Source: Muribaculaceae bacterium Isolate-037 (Harlan) (GTDB lineage: Bacteria > Bacteroidota > Bacteroidia > Bacteroidales > Muribaculaceae). Taken from it: a stretch of DNA of 64,000 bases. A program made the translations under genes and the position numbers. Where the stretch lies: positions 53,466-117,465 of the forward strand of contig RIAZ01000015.1 in the NCBI GenBank assembly GCA_003762615.1, written 5' to 3'. Numbering within the stretch: the stretch's first letter is position 1; each line of letters begins with the position of its first letter. Shown in pieces: positions 28,161 to 37,579 of this stretch. A model generated the notes under the pieces. It searched no databases. It saw only the letters and a program-made list of their open reading frames with translations, and was not told where the DNA came from.

Positions 28161-29108
28161 TCAGAGACCGAAGAAGCTCATTGTGCTGACGTCGGGTGTG
28201 CCGGTGATCTCGAAGATGATGAAGGTGAGGAGACCCATGAGGAGCACGTTGAAGTTGGCGAAGTCAATGAGGGTGTGATGATGTTCGCGCGGCAGTGTGC
28301 GCATCTGATACCAGATGTAGATGTCAATAAGGAGACAGAGTATGGAGGGGACTATGTCGAGACCCTTCAATGAGAAATTCAACTGTTGGCACATCACAAT
28401 TGTCACTGCCGTATAGATGACGCCGTTCAAGAGGAATATCACACGTGCAAATTTCTTGCCAACGGCAACTACAAGAGTTTCCTTTGAATTGCGTTTGTCG
28501 CGGTAGTAATTATTATATCCGTATACCATTGTCGCGTTGACGCACATCAACCCCATCACTATACTCATATATAGGGCGGGAGCGACGTCAATCCAACTCA
28601 GAGGATGCTCCGGATGACGTTCGATCTGTATCAGGGCTGTCGTGATGACGCATACCGGCCCGAAAAGGATAAACGGGGCAATGACTCCGTAAGGGGTACG
28701 GAGCAATGGCATGTTGCCACCCATCGTTATCCAGCCTGCAAATGCGACGAATATACCCACCATAAGTGTCCACCATCCTCCTGATACGGCTATCGATAAT
28801 CCGGCAAGAGCAGCAATCAGTGCGCAGGCGATGCTCCCCTCCTTTAGAAAGGTCTTGGAATAGGACTTGGAGTGGGAGTTGATCCTGGAGTCGATATGAT
28901 TGCCGCAGGCATGCACTTCATCGAAATATCGGAAATAGAAATTGCCTGCCAACTGTGCGAAGATTACGAAAATCATACACAGGTTGGCAGGTAATAATTC
29001 AGTGTAGCCTCCAATCGCAGCACATGCAGTGCCGGCGAATACGCAACCAATGCCCATCATCAGTGAACTGAGACGGACATGGGTCAGGATTGATTGACGG
29101 GGGGACAT
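28161..29108 (-). CDS. UbiA-superfamily prenyltransferase-like membrane protein
   Basis: A 315-residue protein with about eight or nine hydrophobic helices. The first acidic loop reads NFYFRYFDEVHAC (about 56-68) and the second YNNYYRDKRNSKETLVVAVG (about 198-217). These echo the two Asp-rich motifs of UbiA/MenA prenyltransferases, but the second lacks the usual second aspartate. A MenA-like role (attachment of a prenyl chain to a quinone precursor) is possible but not certain. It lies 50 bp downstream of the YeiH-like transporter on the same strand, so the two may be co-transcribed. Confidence 0.6.
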   Translation of the reverse strand: MSPRQSILTHVRLSSLMMGIGCVFAGTACAAIGGYTELLPANLCMIFVIFAQLAGNFYFRYFDEVHACGNHIDSRINSHSKSYSKTFLKEGSIACALIAALAGLSIAVSGGWWTLMVGIFVAFAGWITMGGNMPLLRTPYGVIAPFILFGPVCVITTALIQIERHPEHPLSWIDVAPALYMSIVMGLMCVNATMVYGYNNYYRDKRNSKETLVVAVGKKFARVIFLLNGVIYTAVTIVMCQQLNFSLKGLDIVPSILCLLIDIYIWYQMRTLPREHHHTLIDFANFNVLLMGLLTFIIFEITGTPDVSTMSFFGL

Positions 29109-29158
29109 AATAGATGGATAGTTTTGGTGGAATAGTTAGGAATGTTTCTAAAAGAGCA

Positions 29159-30205
29159 TCAGGCGATCGTATACATCACCACGAAGAGGCTTGTCGCACC
29201 GATTGCCATCCATAGGGTGAGTGCCTGAATCAACGGCTTTACGCCTACCTGACGTATCACTTTAAGGCTCAGACTCGCACCGATTGCAAAGAGGACTGCC
29301 ACCAGCGCCTTCTTGGCTATGAAGACGAGACTGGAATAGATGGGTGCCATTACAGGAAGAGCACTCTCGGGAGTGTAGGTGTAGATTACCATTGCCACGA
29401 CGAAGAGAAGTATGAACCAGGGTATGGAGATCTTTGCCTTGCCTTCCCCACTCTTATCCTTGCGGAAATACCATATTGAGAAGAATACGAGTGGGATTAT
29501 CCAGAGGGCACGTGTGCACTTTATCAGTGTGGCTATCTCGCAAGCCTCCGCACCGTAGGCTTCTCCGGCTCCGACTACGGAGCTTGTGTCGTGTATCGCT
29601 ATTGCCGCCCACGTGCCGAACTGTGCTTGTGATAATCCGAATAGATGTCCCAAGGGGGGGAAGATGAAGAGGGCTATGGCGTTGAGTATGAATATTACGC
29701 CAAGCGACACTGCCATCTCGTTCTCCTTGGCTTTCAGCGCACCGCCTACGGCTGCTATCGCACTGCCACCGCAGATTGCTGTGCCGGCTGAGATGAGGTA
29801 GGAGGTCTTGCGGTCAATCATCATGTAGCGACCGAGCACCACGCCTATGACCATGACCCCGATTACGGAAATTACGGTGAACAGCATGCCGTCGGCTCCT
29901 GATTGAAGCGACTTCTGAAGGTTCATGCCGAAGCCTAAGCCCACGACAGAGAATTGCAGAAGATATTTGGAGAGTTTCTTATTGAATTTAGGATAGGGGA
30001 TACCGAATGTGAATGCGAATACCAACCCGATGAAGAGTGCTACGGGAGGGGTGATGAATTGGTATTTCTCTCCAAACACAAGGTCAAACGGGAAAAGCAT
30101 TATCACGAGAAGTATCCAATAAAGAGGACCGCCTATTTTTGAGATCATATTTTTTTGCGGGTTCTGATTTACTTCGGATTGAAGATTTGTGTTTCTAGAT
30201 GTCAT
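29159..30205 (-). CDS. YeiH-family putative sulfate exporter
   Basis: A 348-residue polytopic membrane protein of the YeiH/UPF0324 family. About ten hydrophobic segments alternate with family motifs LSKYLLQFSVVGLGFGMN, TAICGGSAIAAVGG and AIHDTSSVVGAGEAYG. The family is annotated as a putative sulfate (or anion) exporter, mostly by genetic context, and direct evidence is limited. The start at 30205 is preceded by an AT-rich leader with a TAnnTTTG box at 30290-30297 (reverse). Confidence 0.85.
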   Translation of the reverse strand: MTSRNTNLQSEVNQNPQKNMISKIGGPLYWILLVIMLFPFDLVFGEKYQFITPPVALFIGLVFAFTFGIPYPKFNKKLSKYLLQFSVVGLGFGMNLQKSLQSGADGMLFTVISVIGVMVIGVVLGRYMMIDRKTSYLISAGTAICGGSAIAAVGGALKAKENEMAVSLGVIFILNAIALFIFPPLGHLFGLSQAQFGTWAAIAIHDTSSVVGAGEAYGAEACEIATLIKCTRALWIIPLVFFSIWYFRKDKSGEGKAKISIPWFILLFVVAMVIYTYTPESALPVMAPIYSSLVFIAKKALVAVLFAIGASLSLKVIRQVGVKPLIQALTLWMAIGATSLFVVMYTIA

Positions 30206-30289
30206 ATATAATTATTGATTTGGGTTATAACCTCAATAAAAGTAGAGGGGGCATAATGGAAAGTCCGGTCTGCTTTCGAGATTGCGATG

Positions 30290-30297
30290 CAAAATTA
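30290..30297 (-). promoter_or_regulatory. TAnnTTTG -7 box for the YeiH-like/UbiA-like pair
   Basis: TAATTTTG followed by CAT on the reverse strand, about 85 bp before the YeiH-like ATG, with AT-rich flanks and an upstream TTTGC at a plausible -33 distance. Confidence 0.5.
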
Positions 30298-30350
30298 AAT
30301 AAAAATAGGAAATTTGCAAAATCAGATTAAACAACTGTTGCATTAATATG

Positions 30351-30397
30351 AAAATTTTAACGGTCGGATAGACTTTGTTGATAGCCTGTCCGACCGT
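30351..30397 (-). terminator. Terminator of the DUF4249 operon
   Basis: A 9-bp perfect stem (30360-30368 with 30389-30397) lies 46 bp past the DUF4249 stop. On the reverse strand it is followed by TAAAATTTT. The T-run is interrupted, so efficiency may be moderate. Confidence 0.6.
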
Positions 30398-30442
30398 CGG
30401 GAAATCTGCATGAGCAGAATAGCGTTATTTGGCGGTGTTTTA

Positions 30443-31564
30443 TTATTTCTCCAGTTTCTCTAATACGAGGTCGCGGATCGGCACCTTGACGGTGTAGGGG
30501 GCAGCGGCGGTGACCACGCCCGCCTTCGTCGAGACGTTGCTGTAGGCGAATACCGTCTCGCCGAAACCGATACTCCCCAATGAGCCGGCGATGCCGTCGT
30601 TTGCCTGCCACACCGACAACACATGGTCGTAGTAGCTACGGTCGATATGCGATAGCGTGACCGTAATGCCTACCTTCCCCAATTCCGGATTCTTGTCGGG
30701 ATTATAGCATTCGTATGAAACACGTTCAAACTTTAGGTGGAGAGGGTAGCTCTTCCCTTTTATGCGACGGTCGGTGAAGATGGTATATCCGAATGTCTCG
30801 GTAATGGTTGATTCCAATATCGACACATGTTCGGTAAACAAAGGTTCTCCCGAATAGTCGATATAATTTACATCCACCCTTTCATAGTAGCTGTCTTCAG
30901 TTGAAAGGTCGTCTGAGCCTTCATAGTCAGAACAGGAGTATTGTTTTTTGGGGTATGAGAGTTCAAAGAAGTTATCAGTGTCTGCCGGGTCGGTGAACCA
31001 TACCAACATATCAAGATCCATCCCGTAGGTATCCGGTCCGAACTTATTTGTGTAAACCCTAAAATTATGCATGGTTGTCTCTACGGCATCTATTTCGACT
31101 GGGTATGGCACTGTCACTTCTGCCGAAGCATCCCCATATTTCTTGTCGTGTGCCTCAATGCGTATGCGGTCGCCGCTTTTAGGGATATAATCGGCAAGAT
31201 ATGCGTAATGTGTTTTCTTGTGATAAATATAAATGCCGTTCTCATCAAATTCGTAATAGCCGTCATTATTGTCAGTTACGAGTTTGCATACCATAGTCTC
31301 CTTAAATTCATCATTTACGAATAGCGAGACATCGGCATCCGTAATTACGATTTTCGGGTCGACTTCATTCCATCTCCAGGTGCGTGATAGGTTGACTTTG
31401 ATGCTGTCGCCGGGAGTGATGAGCGAGTTCATGCATAGCACTGGGGTCGATGCTATGTTGGGGTCAAATTCCTCGTAACATCCCGTCAGCATAGCCGACA
31501 GGATAAGGAGCAGAGAGAAATAGAGGGTCCGGAAGTAGCGGAAGAAATATTTTAGAATAGCCAT
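30443..31564 (-). CDS. DUF4249-family outer-membrane-associated lipoprotein
   Basis: A 373-residue protein with a lipoprotein signal peptide (LSAMLTGC, Cys about 29). The DUF4249 opening follows (FDPNIASTPVLCMNSLITPGDSIKVNLSRTW in outline), with beta-rich repeats ending in a short basic tail. DUF4249 proteins occur next to TonB-dependent receptors of the STN/carboxypeptidase-regulatory type in Bacteroidetes and probably act at the cell surface with them. Its start overlaps the receptor's 3' end by 13 bp, so the pair is one unit. Since the receptor is interrupted by a stop codon, this partner may be orphaned. Confidence 0.85.
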   Translation of the reverse strand: MAILKYFFRYFRTLYFSLLLILSAMLTGCYEEFDPNIASTPVLCMNSLITPGDSIKVNLSRTWRWNEVDPKIVITDADVSLFVNDEFKETMVCKLVTDNNDGYYEFDENGIYIYHKKTHYAYLADYIPKSGDRIRIEAHDKKYGDASAEVTVPYPVEIDAVETTMHNFRVYTNKFGPDTYGMDLDMLVWFTDPADTDNFFELSYPKKQYSCSDYEGSDDLSTEDSYYERVDVNYIDYSGEPLFTEHVSILESTITETFGYTIFTDRRIKGKSYPLHLKFERVSYECYNPDKNPELGKVGITVTLSHIDRSYYDHVLSVWQANDGIAGSLGSIGFGETVFAYSNVSTKAGVVTAAAPYTVKVPIRDLVLEKLEK

Positions 31565-34245
31565 GTGTAAGATATTGATGGGATTACTGGTATGAGTTTG
31601 ATTTTCTTGAATACCCGATAGAAGTTATATTGTCCGGTGTTGTAGTCGAATTTATCGGAATAGTCACGCTGTACGCCTATGGTGCTCATGTTGCAATAGG
31701 CGTTGTATAGGGAGAAATCCCAATAACCTCGGCGATTATAGCGTCGGAAGTTGAGGTCAAGGCGGTGATTGAAGGGGAGGCGGTAGTTGTTCACTTCCGT
31801 TGCAAGCGTCATGTCATAATTCCAGGGGGCGAGCGCGGGATCCTGCCAGCACTGGGTAGGGAGGGTGATTCTGTTGCCGGTCATCCCTGTCCAAGCTGCC
31901 GACATCTCCCATTTCTTGTTGATTTTCCAATTTAGGAGCACATTTATCTTGTGGCGGTTGTCGAAGCGTGCGGGAAATGGCTTGCCACCATTCTTATCGG
32001 CATATTGGCGGTCTGCCCACATCAGGGAGTAGGCGATATGTCCGGATAAGGCACCGAAATCTTTTGAGATCTTGAAATCCAATCCCTTTGCCGAACCCTT
32101 ACCGGCAGTCAGTTTCTTTGTCCAATCGGTCTCAGGCGAGAGCAGGTAGTATTCATCTGCATATTCGAGCAGATTGCGCATCTTTTTTCAGTAACCCTCC
32201 ACTGATACAGTCCAGCCTTTGCCGAACGAATAGTATGCGCCGGCGAAAATTTTGTCGGCGGTCTGGGGTTTCTGATCGTTGGTGACGGGCACCCACTGGT
32301 CGGTGGGTAGTGATATGGAGCTTTGGATGAGCTGATGCACGTATTGCACTGTGCGTGAATAGCCGGCCTTCACCGCCCAATCCTTTGCCGGCTGCCATCT
32401 GAGCGAGAGACGTGGCGAGAGATTGGAGTGGTTCTTCCCTCCGATATGGAAGAGGGAGAAATGCAGACCGTAGTCCACTCGCAGAGGGTCGGCAGGTCGC
32501 CAGTCGCCCCCGAAATAGGCGTTAAATTCGCTTGCGCGATATGTGGATACGCGGTCCTTAACAACGGAATTGACTTCATTTGATGAGAGCGTGCGTGTCG
32601 TTAGCGAAGGGAGGAATGAGTGGAGAGTGTAGCCGGCTCCGAAATTGATGCGGTGTGACTGATGGGGCGACCAATCGAAATCGGCTTTCAGAATCCAGTC
32701 GTCGATATGGTTGTCGCTCCTCATTTTGTCGGAAGTCACATTGGTTGGGATGTTTCCTTCATTATATCCGTCGGCTTTGGAGTGCTCCAGACGCGACGCA
32801 TAACGGGAATAGGCACCTGTCAGCTCTCCAAACAGCTTAGGTGTTAGCATATAGTTCCAGCCTGCCGATGCCACTATATTGCCCCAACGGAGATTCGATT
32901 TCTCCTCGTCCCAATAGGCGTCAGCTTTATCTTTATCCCAGTTCTGTGAGACGCGCAGATAGTCCTCGCCGTAGTAAAACATCAGGTAGCCGCGGCTGCG
33001 GTTGTTGAATCGGTGGTTGATCTTGGCATTTATGTCGGTGAAGGCATAGTTTGTGCTTGTCTTCTCATCCTCGCTTATGGCATTGTATATGGCGAATATA
33101 GGTATGGTCAGGAGGTCATACCATGAGCGGCGTATGGCGAAGCTGTAGGATGTACGGTCTTTCCATATCGGTCCGTCGATGTTGAAGGCGCCGGAGGTCA
33201 GTCCCAGACGGGCGGAGCCGTGATGCTCGCTCATTGAGCCGTCTTTCGTATGCACATCCATGTATGACGACAGCCTGCCGTCAAACTTCGCGGGGAATGA
33301 TGATTTATGAAAATCGACGTTGCGGATTGCCTCGGTATTGAAGGCGGAGAAGAGTCCGTCCAAGTGGTTCACCTGATATAGCGGGATATTGTCAAGCATA
33401 TACATGTTTTCGTCGGAATTTCCGCCATGCACGTACATCCCTGCCATTCCGTCTATGCCTGCGGATACACCCGGCTCAAACTGGAGGGTCTTGATGACGT
33501 CGCTCTCGCCGAATACGACGGGAGTGTTGAGTATCGTGTTCTTACCGACGTTGAGACTTCCGACTCCGGCAGTCTCAAGGGCGACGGTGCGGTTCTTGTT
33601 GCCGATGACTACAACGTCTTTTATGGTCTGTGCATTCTCCCGCATTGAGATATCCATCTGCCGGTCTTTCGACAGGGTGAAGGCAGGTAGCTTTTCAGGA
33701 GCGTATCCGGGATATGATACGGTCAGTTGACATTCACCTTCCGGGATAGATATGGAGTAGAACCCCATAGCATTGGTGAATACTCCGTTTTTAGTAGAGG
33801 AGCATGTGACTGTCGCGCCGGCAAGAGCCTCTCCGGTCTCAGCCTCACGCACGAACCCACTGACGACGTATTTTCTCTGTTTCCTTACAATCTCCTTGCT
33901 TCGAGACAACAGGATGTTGTTTTTCTGTATCTTGAAAGTTATTCCGGTGCCATCAAACATTTGAGCCAGCACGCTTTTCAATGAGGCATCGTTAGCATTG
34001 ACAGTCACGTTAAGTCCACGCAACAGGTCGGTCTGATAGATGAAATTTTTGCCGGTCTGTCGCATTATATCGGCGAATACCTCAGTGGCAGGACGGTTCT
34101 TGGCATGGATGCTTACTTTGTCAGTCTCTTTTGCCGGAAGCTCGGATAATATGGCAGGATCCGGGATGGCTGCCGTGGAGTTTGAGGCATACGCGAGGAG
34201 GGAGGCAGAGCATAGTGCAGATGTTATGAGTAATGAGCGGTTCAT
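31552..34245 (-). pseudogene. TonB-dependent receptor interrupted by an in-frame TGA
   Basis: This is one reading frame of 898 codons split by TGA at 32188-32190. The first 685 codons give a signal peptide, an STN domain (about 45-110), a carboxypeptidase-regulatory-like domain (about 125-205), the TonB plug with a VVVIG box (about 210-214), and part of the barrel. The sequence then reads VSVEGY-stop-KKMRNLLEY and continues in the same frame for another 209 codons to the C-terminal FSYTWLF-like end. Relatives usually have Trp or Tyr at the stop position, so TGG to TGA is the simplest event. The downstream ATG (32181) lacks a signal peptide. The cognate anti-sigma and sigma genes lie upstream and look intact. 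Confidence 0.8.
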
Positions 34246-34253
34246 AAGTCGGA

Positions 34254-34724
34254 TTATTGTTCTACCTGATTATTTTGTTCTACCTTGAGATTCGTGTCAA
34301 GTATCTGGTTGATTGTGTCGATAAGCTCGTAGGCATTCCCCTCGTAGCTGAGTGTAAGATGAATGTCGGAGTCGGCTGGTAGTCCGGAGATCTTCACGTT
34401 GTATGCCTTCTCGATCTCCTTCACGACCATCGACAATGGCATGTCGTCAAATTCCAGTCGCTGTGGTGTCTCTGCGGTCATTACCGGAGTGTCTACAGTT
34501 GTTTCCGTCGGTTGAGTGGCGGAGGGTTGAGGCATGGCAGGGGATAGATAGAGATAGATTGCAGCTGAAGCGGCGAGGACTATTGCCGCGACAGATGCTG
34601 CCGCGATGTTGCGCCGCAGCCAGGAATAGCGTGAATGTGTGATGAAATTGAGATTTGCCTTGAAAGCCCCCTCGCGGTAGAACTTTGCGACGAAATCCAG
34701 TGATTCATTAAATTTGCGTGTCAT
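34254..34724 (-). CDS. Short FecR-like anti-sigma factor
   Basis: A 156-residue protein with an N-terminal cytoplasmic part (about 1-35), one membrane helix (about 40-59), and a periplasmic DUF4974-like domain (RLEFDDMPLSMVVKEIEKAY, then LSYEGNAYELIDTINQIL). FecR-type regulators hold an ECF sigma factor inactive and respond to the N-terminal STN domain of a paired receptor. It is much shorter than typical FecR (about 300 residues) because the central FecR domain is missing. It lies between the sigma factor and the receptor, with 8 bp to the latter. Confidence 0.8.
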   Translation of the reverse strand: MTRKFNESLDFVAKFYREGAFKANLNFITHSRYSWLRRNIAAASVAAIVLAASAAIYLYLSPAMPQPSATQPTETTVDTPVMTAETPQRLEFDDMPLSMVVKEIEKAYNVKISGLPADSDIHLTLSYEGNAYELIDTINQILDTNLKVEQNNQVEQ

Positions 34725-34844
34725 GATAATTTGCGTGTCATGTTGTGATGTATTCTGCCTGGCTTCCGGACGCCTTGCATACTAATGACACGAAATCTGC
34801 GCACAACCCCTATGTCAAGTGGAAATTTTTTTTGAAAAAGTTTT

Positions 34845-35354
34845 TCAAAGTGTGAGAAACCAGAAGTCGGATGATGATAGTTTACGGTCTCCGCGAAGTC
34901 GGGAGAATGCCTTTGTCATTTGGTTCTCAACGGTTTTTATTGATATTCCGAGTGTGTCGGCTATTTCAGCATTGGGCATCGCGTCCCGTTTGCTCATCAG
35001 GAAAATACGGCGGCATTTTTCCGGAAGATTGTCAATGGCTTGCCATAGGCGGGCATCCCGTTCTGACGTGTCGATGACCTCTTCCGATGGCTGTTCCTCA
35101 TAATATTCGATGGGTATGGTCTCCATGCGTCCGTTGTCGCGGCACCAGTTGAGCGATGCGTTTCTTACTGCTCGGTATATGTAGCTTTTAAAATTGTCCG
35201 GCTCTTTTTCGTCGTTGAATTTGTCCCATATTTCAAGAAATACAGACTGCACGATGTCTTCTGCCGCTTCTACTGATAGAGTGAAGCGCAGGGAAAACAT
35301 TCCGAGAGGGAGTCTCAGTTGCTCGTAGTATTTTTGAAATATTCGGCTGTTCAT
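34845..35354 (-). CDS. ECF RNA polymerase sigma-70 factor
   Basis: A 169-residue sigma factor with region 2 (AEDIVQSVFLEIWDKF then NFKSYIYRAVRNASLNWCR, about 35-75) and region 4 (LPEKCRRIFLMSKRDAMPNAEIADTLGISIKTVENQMTKA in outline, about 115-155). It would direct transcription of the receptor operon and is held in check by the FecR-like protein downstream. I use ATG 35354; the longer TTG form overlaps the GNAT stop. A 120-bp AT-rich gap separates it from the anti-sigma gene. Confidence 0.9.
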   Translation of the reverse strand: MNSRIFQKYYEQLRLPLGMFSLRFTLSVEAAEDIVQSVFLEIWDKFNDEKEPDNFKSYIYRAVRNASLNWCRDNGRMETIPIEYYEEQPSEEVIDTSERDARLWQAIDNLPEKCRRIFLMSKRDAMPNAEIADTLGISIKTVENQMTKAFSRLRGDRKLSSSDFWFLTL

Positions 35355-35365
35355 TGAGAGTAATG

Positions 35366-35878
35366 TCAAGGCAACTCCATCATATCAAAGAACATAAGAC
35401 GAGTATGGTCGTTTTCCTCTTTCTGAGTGAGCTTGGTAAATCCATTCTTTTCGTAAAACAGGATTGCATCGAGGTACGCATCAACTGTTATGAACCGAAA
35501 AGCGGAGTAATTGCTGTTGGTATTCAACATATCTTTTATCAAGTTCATCAGTTTTGTGCCAATGTGTTCCCCTCTGTGTAAGGAAGAAACTGCAAATCTA
35601 CCAATTTTTATAGCCGGGTAACTACTGAATCTTTTGCCATCGGGAAATCTGTCTTTGATTTTTCTCCATTGGCTGTTAGTAACTTCCTGCTTGCTGATTT
35701 TATCGTTTAGCAAACAGAAATACGCAACAATAGTTCCTTCATCTTCAAGTATAAATGAATTGGCAATACGTTTGTTGAGGAAACCTTTGGCATCCTCAAT
35801 AAGAAAGTTATTCAGGTCTTCGTCTCCACAATCGAAGCCGTCAACCAATGTATCTGCGCTCAGTCGGACAAGTTTCAT
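35366..35878 (-). CDS. GNAT acetyltransferase, toxin-like
   Basis: A 170-residue GNAT-fold protein with the acetyl-CoA pyrophosphate loop RGEHIG (102-107) and a core IKIGRFAVSSLHRGEHIG. It continues ITVDAYLDAILFYEKNGF (about 139-156), the pattern of GNAT toxins such as TacT/AtaT that acetylate charged tRNAs and block translation. It begins one base after the stop of a 56-residue gene, which supports a toxin-antitoxin pair. A free-standing metabolic acetyltransferase is the alternative. The next gene, the ECF sigma factor, follows 11 bp later and might be co-transcribed. Confidence 0.75.
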   Translation of the reverse strand: MKLVRLSADTLVDGFDCGDEDLNNFLIEDAKGFLNKRIANSFILEDEGTIVAYFCLLNDKISKQEVTNSQWRKIKDRFPDGKRFSSYPAIKIGRFAVSSLHRGEHIGTKLMNLIKDMLNTNSNYSAFRFITVDAYLDAILFYEKNGFTKLTQKEENDHTRLMFFDMMELP

Positions 35879-35879
35879 T

Positions 35880-36050
35880 CTACAGACAAACTGTAATCAA
35901 TTTCTTCGCTTCTTTAACTGCCTCCTGAAGTTTGCGACCATTTTCTGCTCGCTGTTCCTTGGTAAGACTTTCCACCTGTCGCATTCTTTCCTCGAAGCGA
36001 ACGGCATCCTCACCTGTGAGAATTGGGGTTTCTGCTATTGGTCTTGCCAT
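35880..36050 (-). CDS. Small putative antitoxin paired with the GNAT protein
   Basis: A 56-residue protein beginning MARPIAETPILTGEDAVRF and ending in a lysine-rich amphipathic helix. The MARPI start and the helical, charged remainder fit small antitoxins of GNAT toxins. It has an unusually clear ribosome site for this organism (AAAGGAG, about 9 nt before ATG, at 36056-36064) and a TAnnTTTG promoter box 30 bp upstream. The GNAT gene starts one base after its stop. Antitoxin function is inferred from this layout. Confidence 0.65.
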   Translation of the reverse strand: MARPIAETPILTGEDAVRFEERMRQVESLTKEQRAENGRKLQEAVKEAKKLITVCL

Positions 36051-36055
36051 AATTT

Positions 36056-36087
36056 TACTCCTTTCTTTATTTATGATTACAAAGATA
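36056..36087 (-). promoter_or_regulatory. Promoter and strong Shine-Dalgarno for the GNAT toxin-antitoxin pair
   Basis: TATCTTTG (36080-36087, reverse strand) places the transcription start near 36073, giving a leader of about 23 nt. Within it lies AAAGGAG (36058-36064), a near-perfect Shine-Dalgarno. Most other genes in the window lack one. Confidence 0.6.
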
Positions 36088-36154
36088 CAACAATTTCCTG
36101 GAATATTTGTATCACAGAGCTATAAATCATGCATTCTTGGCATATTTACATCTG

Positions 36155-36196
36155 GTATGAAAAAAGTGCCGGTCAATTGACCAGCACCTTTTTTCC
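36155..36196. terminator. Bidirectional terminator overlapping the M6 protease stop codon
   Basis: A 10-bp stem with one mismatch (36166-36175 with 36178-36187) is flanked by A5 on the left and T6 on the right, so it can work in both directions. The reverse-strand protease gene ends inside the stem (stop 36173-36175). Confidence 0.7.
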
Positions 36197-37546
36197 GTTG
36201 ATTATGTAGAGACCGGGGGAGGTTATTTCCCTTATCCGGATACCCTGCATATTGTAGATGATTTTTTCTGAGTCGTTGTCTGCGGGTAGGTCGTCGATAC
36301 CTGAGTCTCCGGTAGATGAGAACTTAACTTTGAAGCTGATCTCCTTGCCTGCTTTCTGCACTCCCGATATTGAGAACGGTGCACGTGTGCCATCGCTGTA
36401 GAATGGGTAGTCATCGTCATTCTCAGTGCCGAATGTATAGCGTTTTGTGTCGGGACCTAACGGTGCCTTCGCTATTGATCCGGCTTTATCGGTCGAGCCT
36501 CCTGGTCGGAATATGTAGACCTCAAAGTTGGCTCCGGTATTACCGTTGAGGGAGGGGTTCACACGATATACGAGCAGGCCTGACGCGGGCAGGGAGCAGT
36601 CCCATACGTTGCTGTTGTCGCGGTATTCCAGCATGAAATACTCCGGTTTCGCCGGGTCGGGCACAATCTTGTAGGCTACCGTCTCGGTATCACGGGTGGA
36701 GATTGCCGGTAGTGTATAGGTGCCCTCTTCGGTCAGTGTGGGTATCTTCTCTTCCGGAATCCAGTCGCCGTAATCCTTCCCATATTCAGAACGCATGTAG
36801 GCGGTCATTCCCTGCGGCTTGAATTGATTATCGCTCATGAGGTCCCATATATTGACCGGTTCAAGCTTGTTGTCGCCGGATGTGTATAGGTCGAATGCGT
36901 TAAGAGTGTGCATCATCTCATGGCAGAGCACTCCGGTGTTGAGCGGCTGAGGCACCATTGACTTGTAGCCGTTAGCCTGATCAAACACCCGTAGGAAATT
37001 GCCAGATTTCAGTCCGCGCAGTTCTGCGGTAGCCCCACGGTTATTCATCGGCCAAAGCATCTTTGATGCCGATAGATCCGACTTACCGCTGATAATTATG
37101 ACGATATTGTCGATCTCCCCATCATTGTTGCGGTCAAGTTCGATATCTTCCGGCAACTTATCTTCAAGGAATATGCACATGTCCTTAATCAAGGTCTTGA
37201 AACGTGTGTCAAAGAGGACATCCAGCGATGAATAACCATCCGGGTTGGTTGATGATTTGGGTTGGAAATAACCGCGTGTATGGCTATCCTGATATTCCAC
37301 TTCCGCGAAGGTCGATTCCCAATCAAACCGCCCGTAGCTCATGTCGAGGAAGAAGTTACGCACTGAATTTGCATCCTGAGTAGTGTCGTTAAACATCTTC
37401 TCGTAATAGTCTCGGTCGTGTTGCCAATGACCTTTGTTTTCATCGGCAAACCTGACGAAGACCACAAGGTTAGCCATCTTGACGGGCTCGGCGAAAGCGG
37501 CGAGCCCGAAGATGACTGCAAATATAAGAGAGGTAAGGCTACGCAT
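36173..37546 (-). CDS. Secreted M6-like zinc metalloprotease with C-terminal sorting tail
   Basis: A 457-residue protein with a signal peptide (about 1-19). It has the M6 immune-inhibitor-A-type core PVKMANLVVFVRFADEN, SYGRFDWE and the zinc site HEMMH (209-213, HExxH, followed by LNAFDLY). The C-terminus reads IIYNMQGIRIREITSPGLYI and ends KVLVN, which resembles the Por-secretion-type tail found on other proteins here. It probably degrades extracellular protein or glycoprotein. It lies 33 bp downstream of another secreted-protein gene and ends at the window's clearest bidirectional terminator. Confidence 0.85.
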   Translation of the reverse strand: MRSLTSLIFAVIFGLAAFAEPVKMANLVVFVRFADENKGHWQHDRDYYEKMFNDTTQDANSVRNFFLDMSYGRFDWESTFAEVEYQDSHTRGYFQPKSSTNPDGYSSLDVLFDTRFKTLIKDMCIFLEDKLPEDIELDRNNDGEIDNIVIIISGKSDLSASKMLWPMNNRGATAELRGLKSGNFLRVFDQANGYKSMVPQPLNTGVLCHEMMHTLNAFDLYTSGDNKLEPVNIWDLMSDNQFKPQGMTAYMRSEYGKDYGDWIPEEKIPTLTEEGTYTLPAISTRDTETVAYKIVPDPAKPEYFMLEYRDNSNVWDCSLPASGLLVYRVNPSLNGNTGANFEVYIFRPGGSTDKAGSIAKAPLGPDTKRYTFGTENDDDYPFYSDGTRAPFSISGVQKAGKEISFKVKFSSTGDSGIDDLPADNDSEKIIYNMQGIRIREITSPGLYIINGKKVLVN

Positions 37547-37579
37547 AATGTCGGAGTCTTAACAAGTGGCTTATTGGTC

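Noticed and set aside
31552..32181. Separate gene for the C-terminal part of the TonB receptor
   Set aside because: It is in the same frame as the upstream part, starts two codons after the TGA, has no signal peptide, and is only a piece of a barrel.
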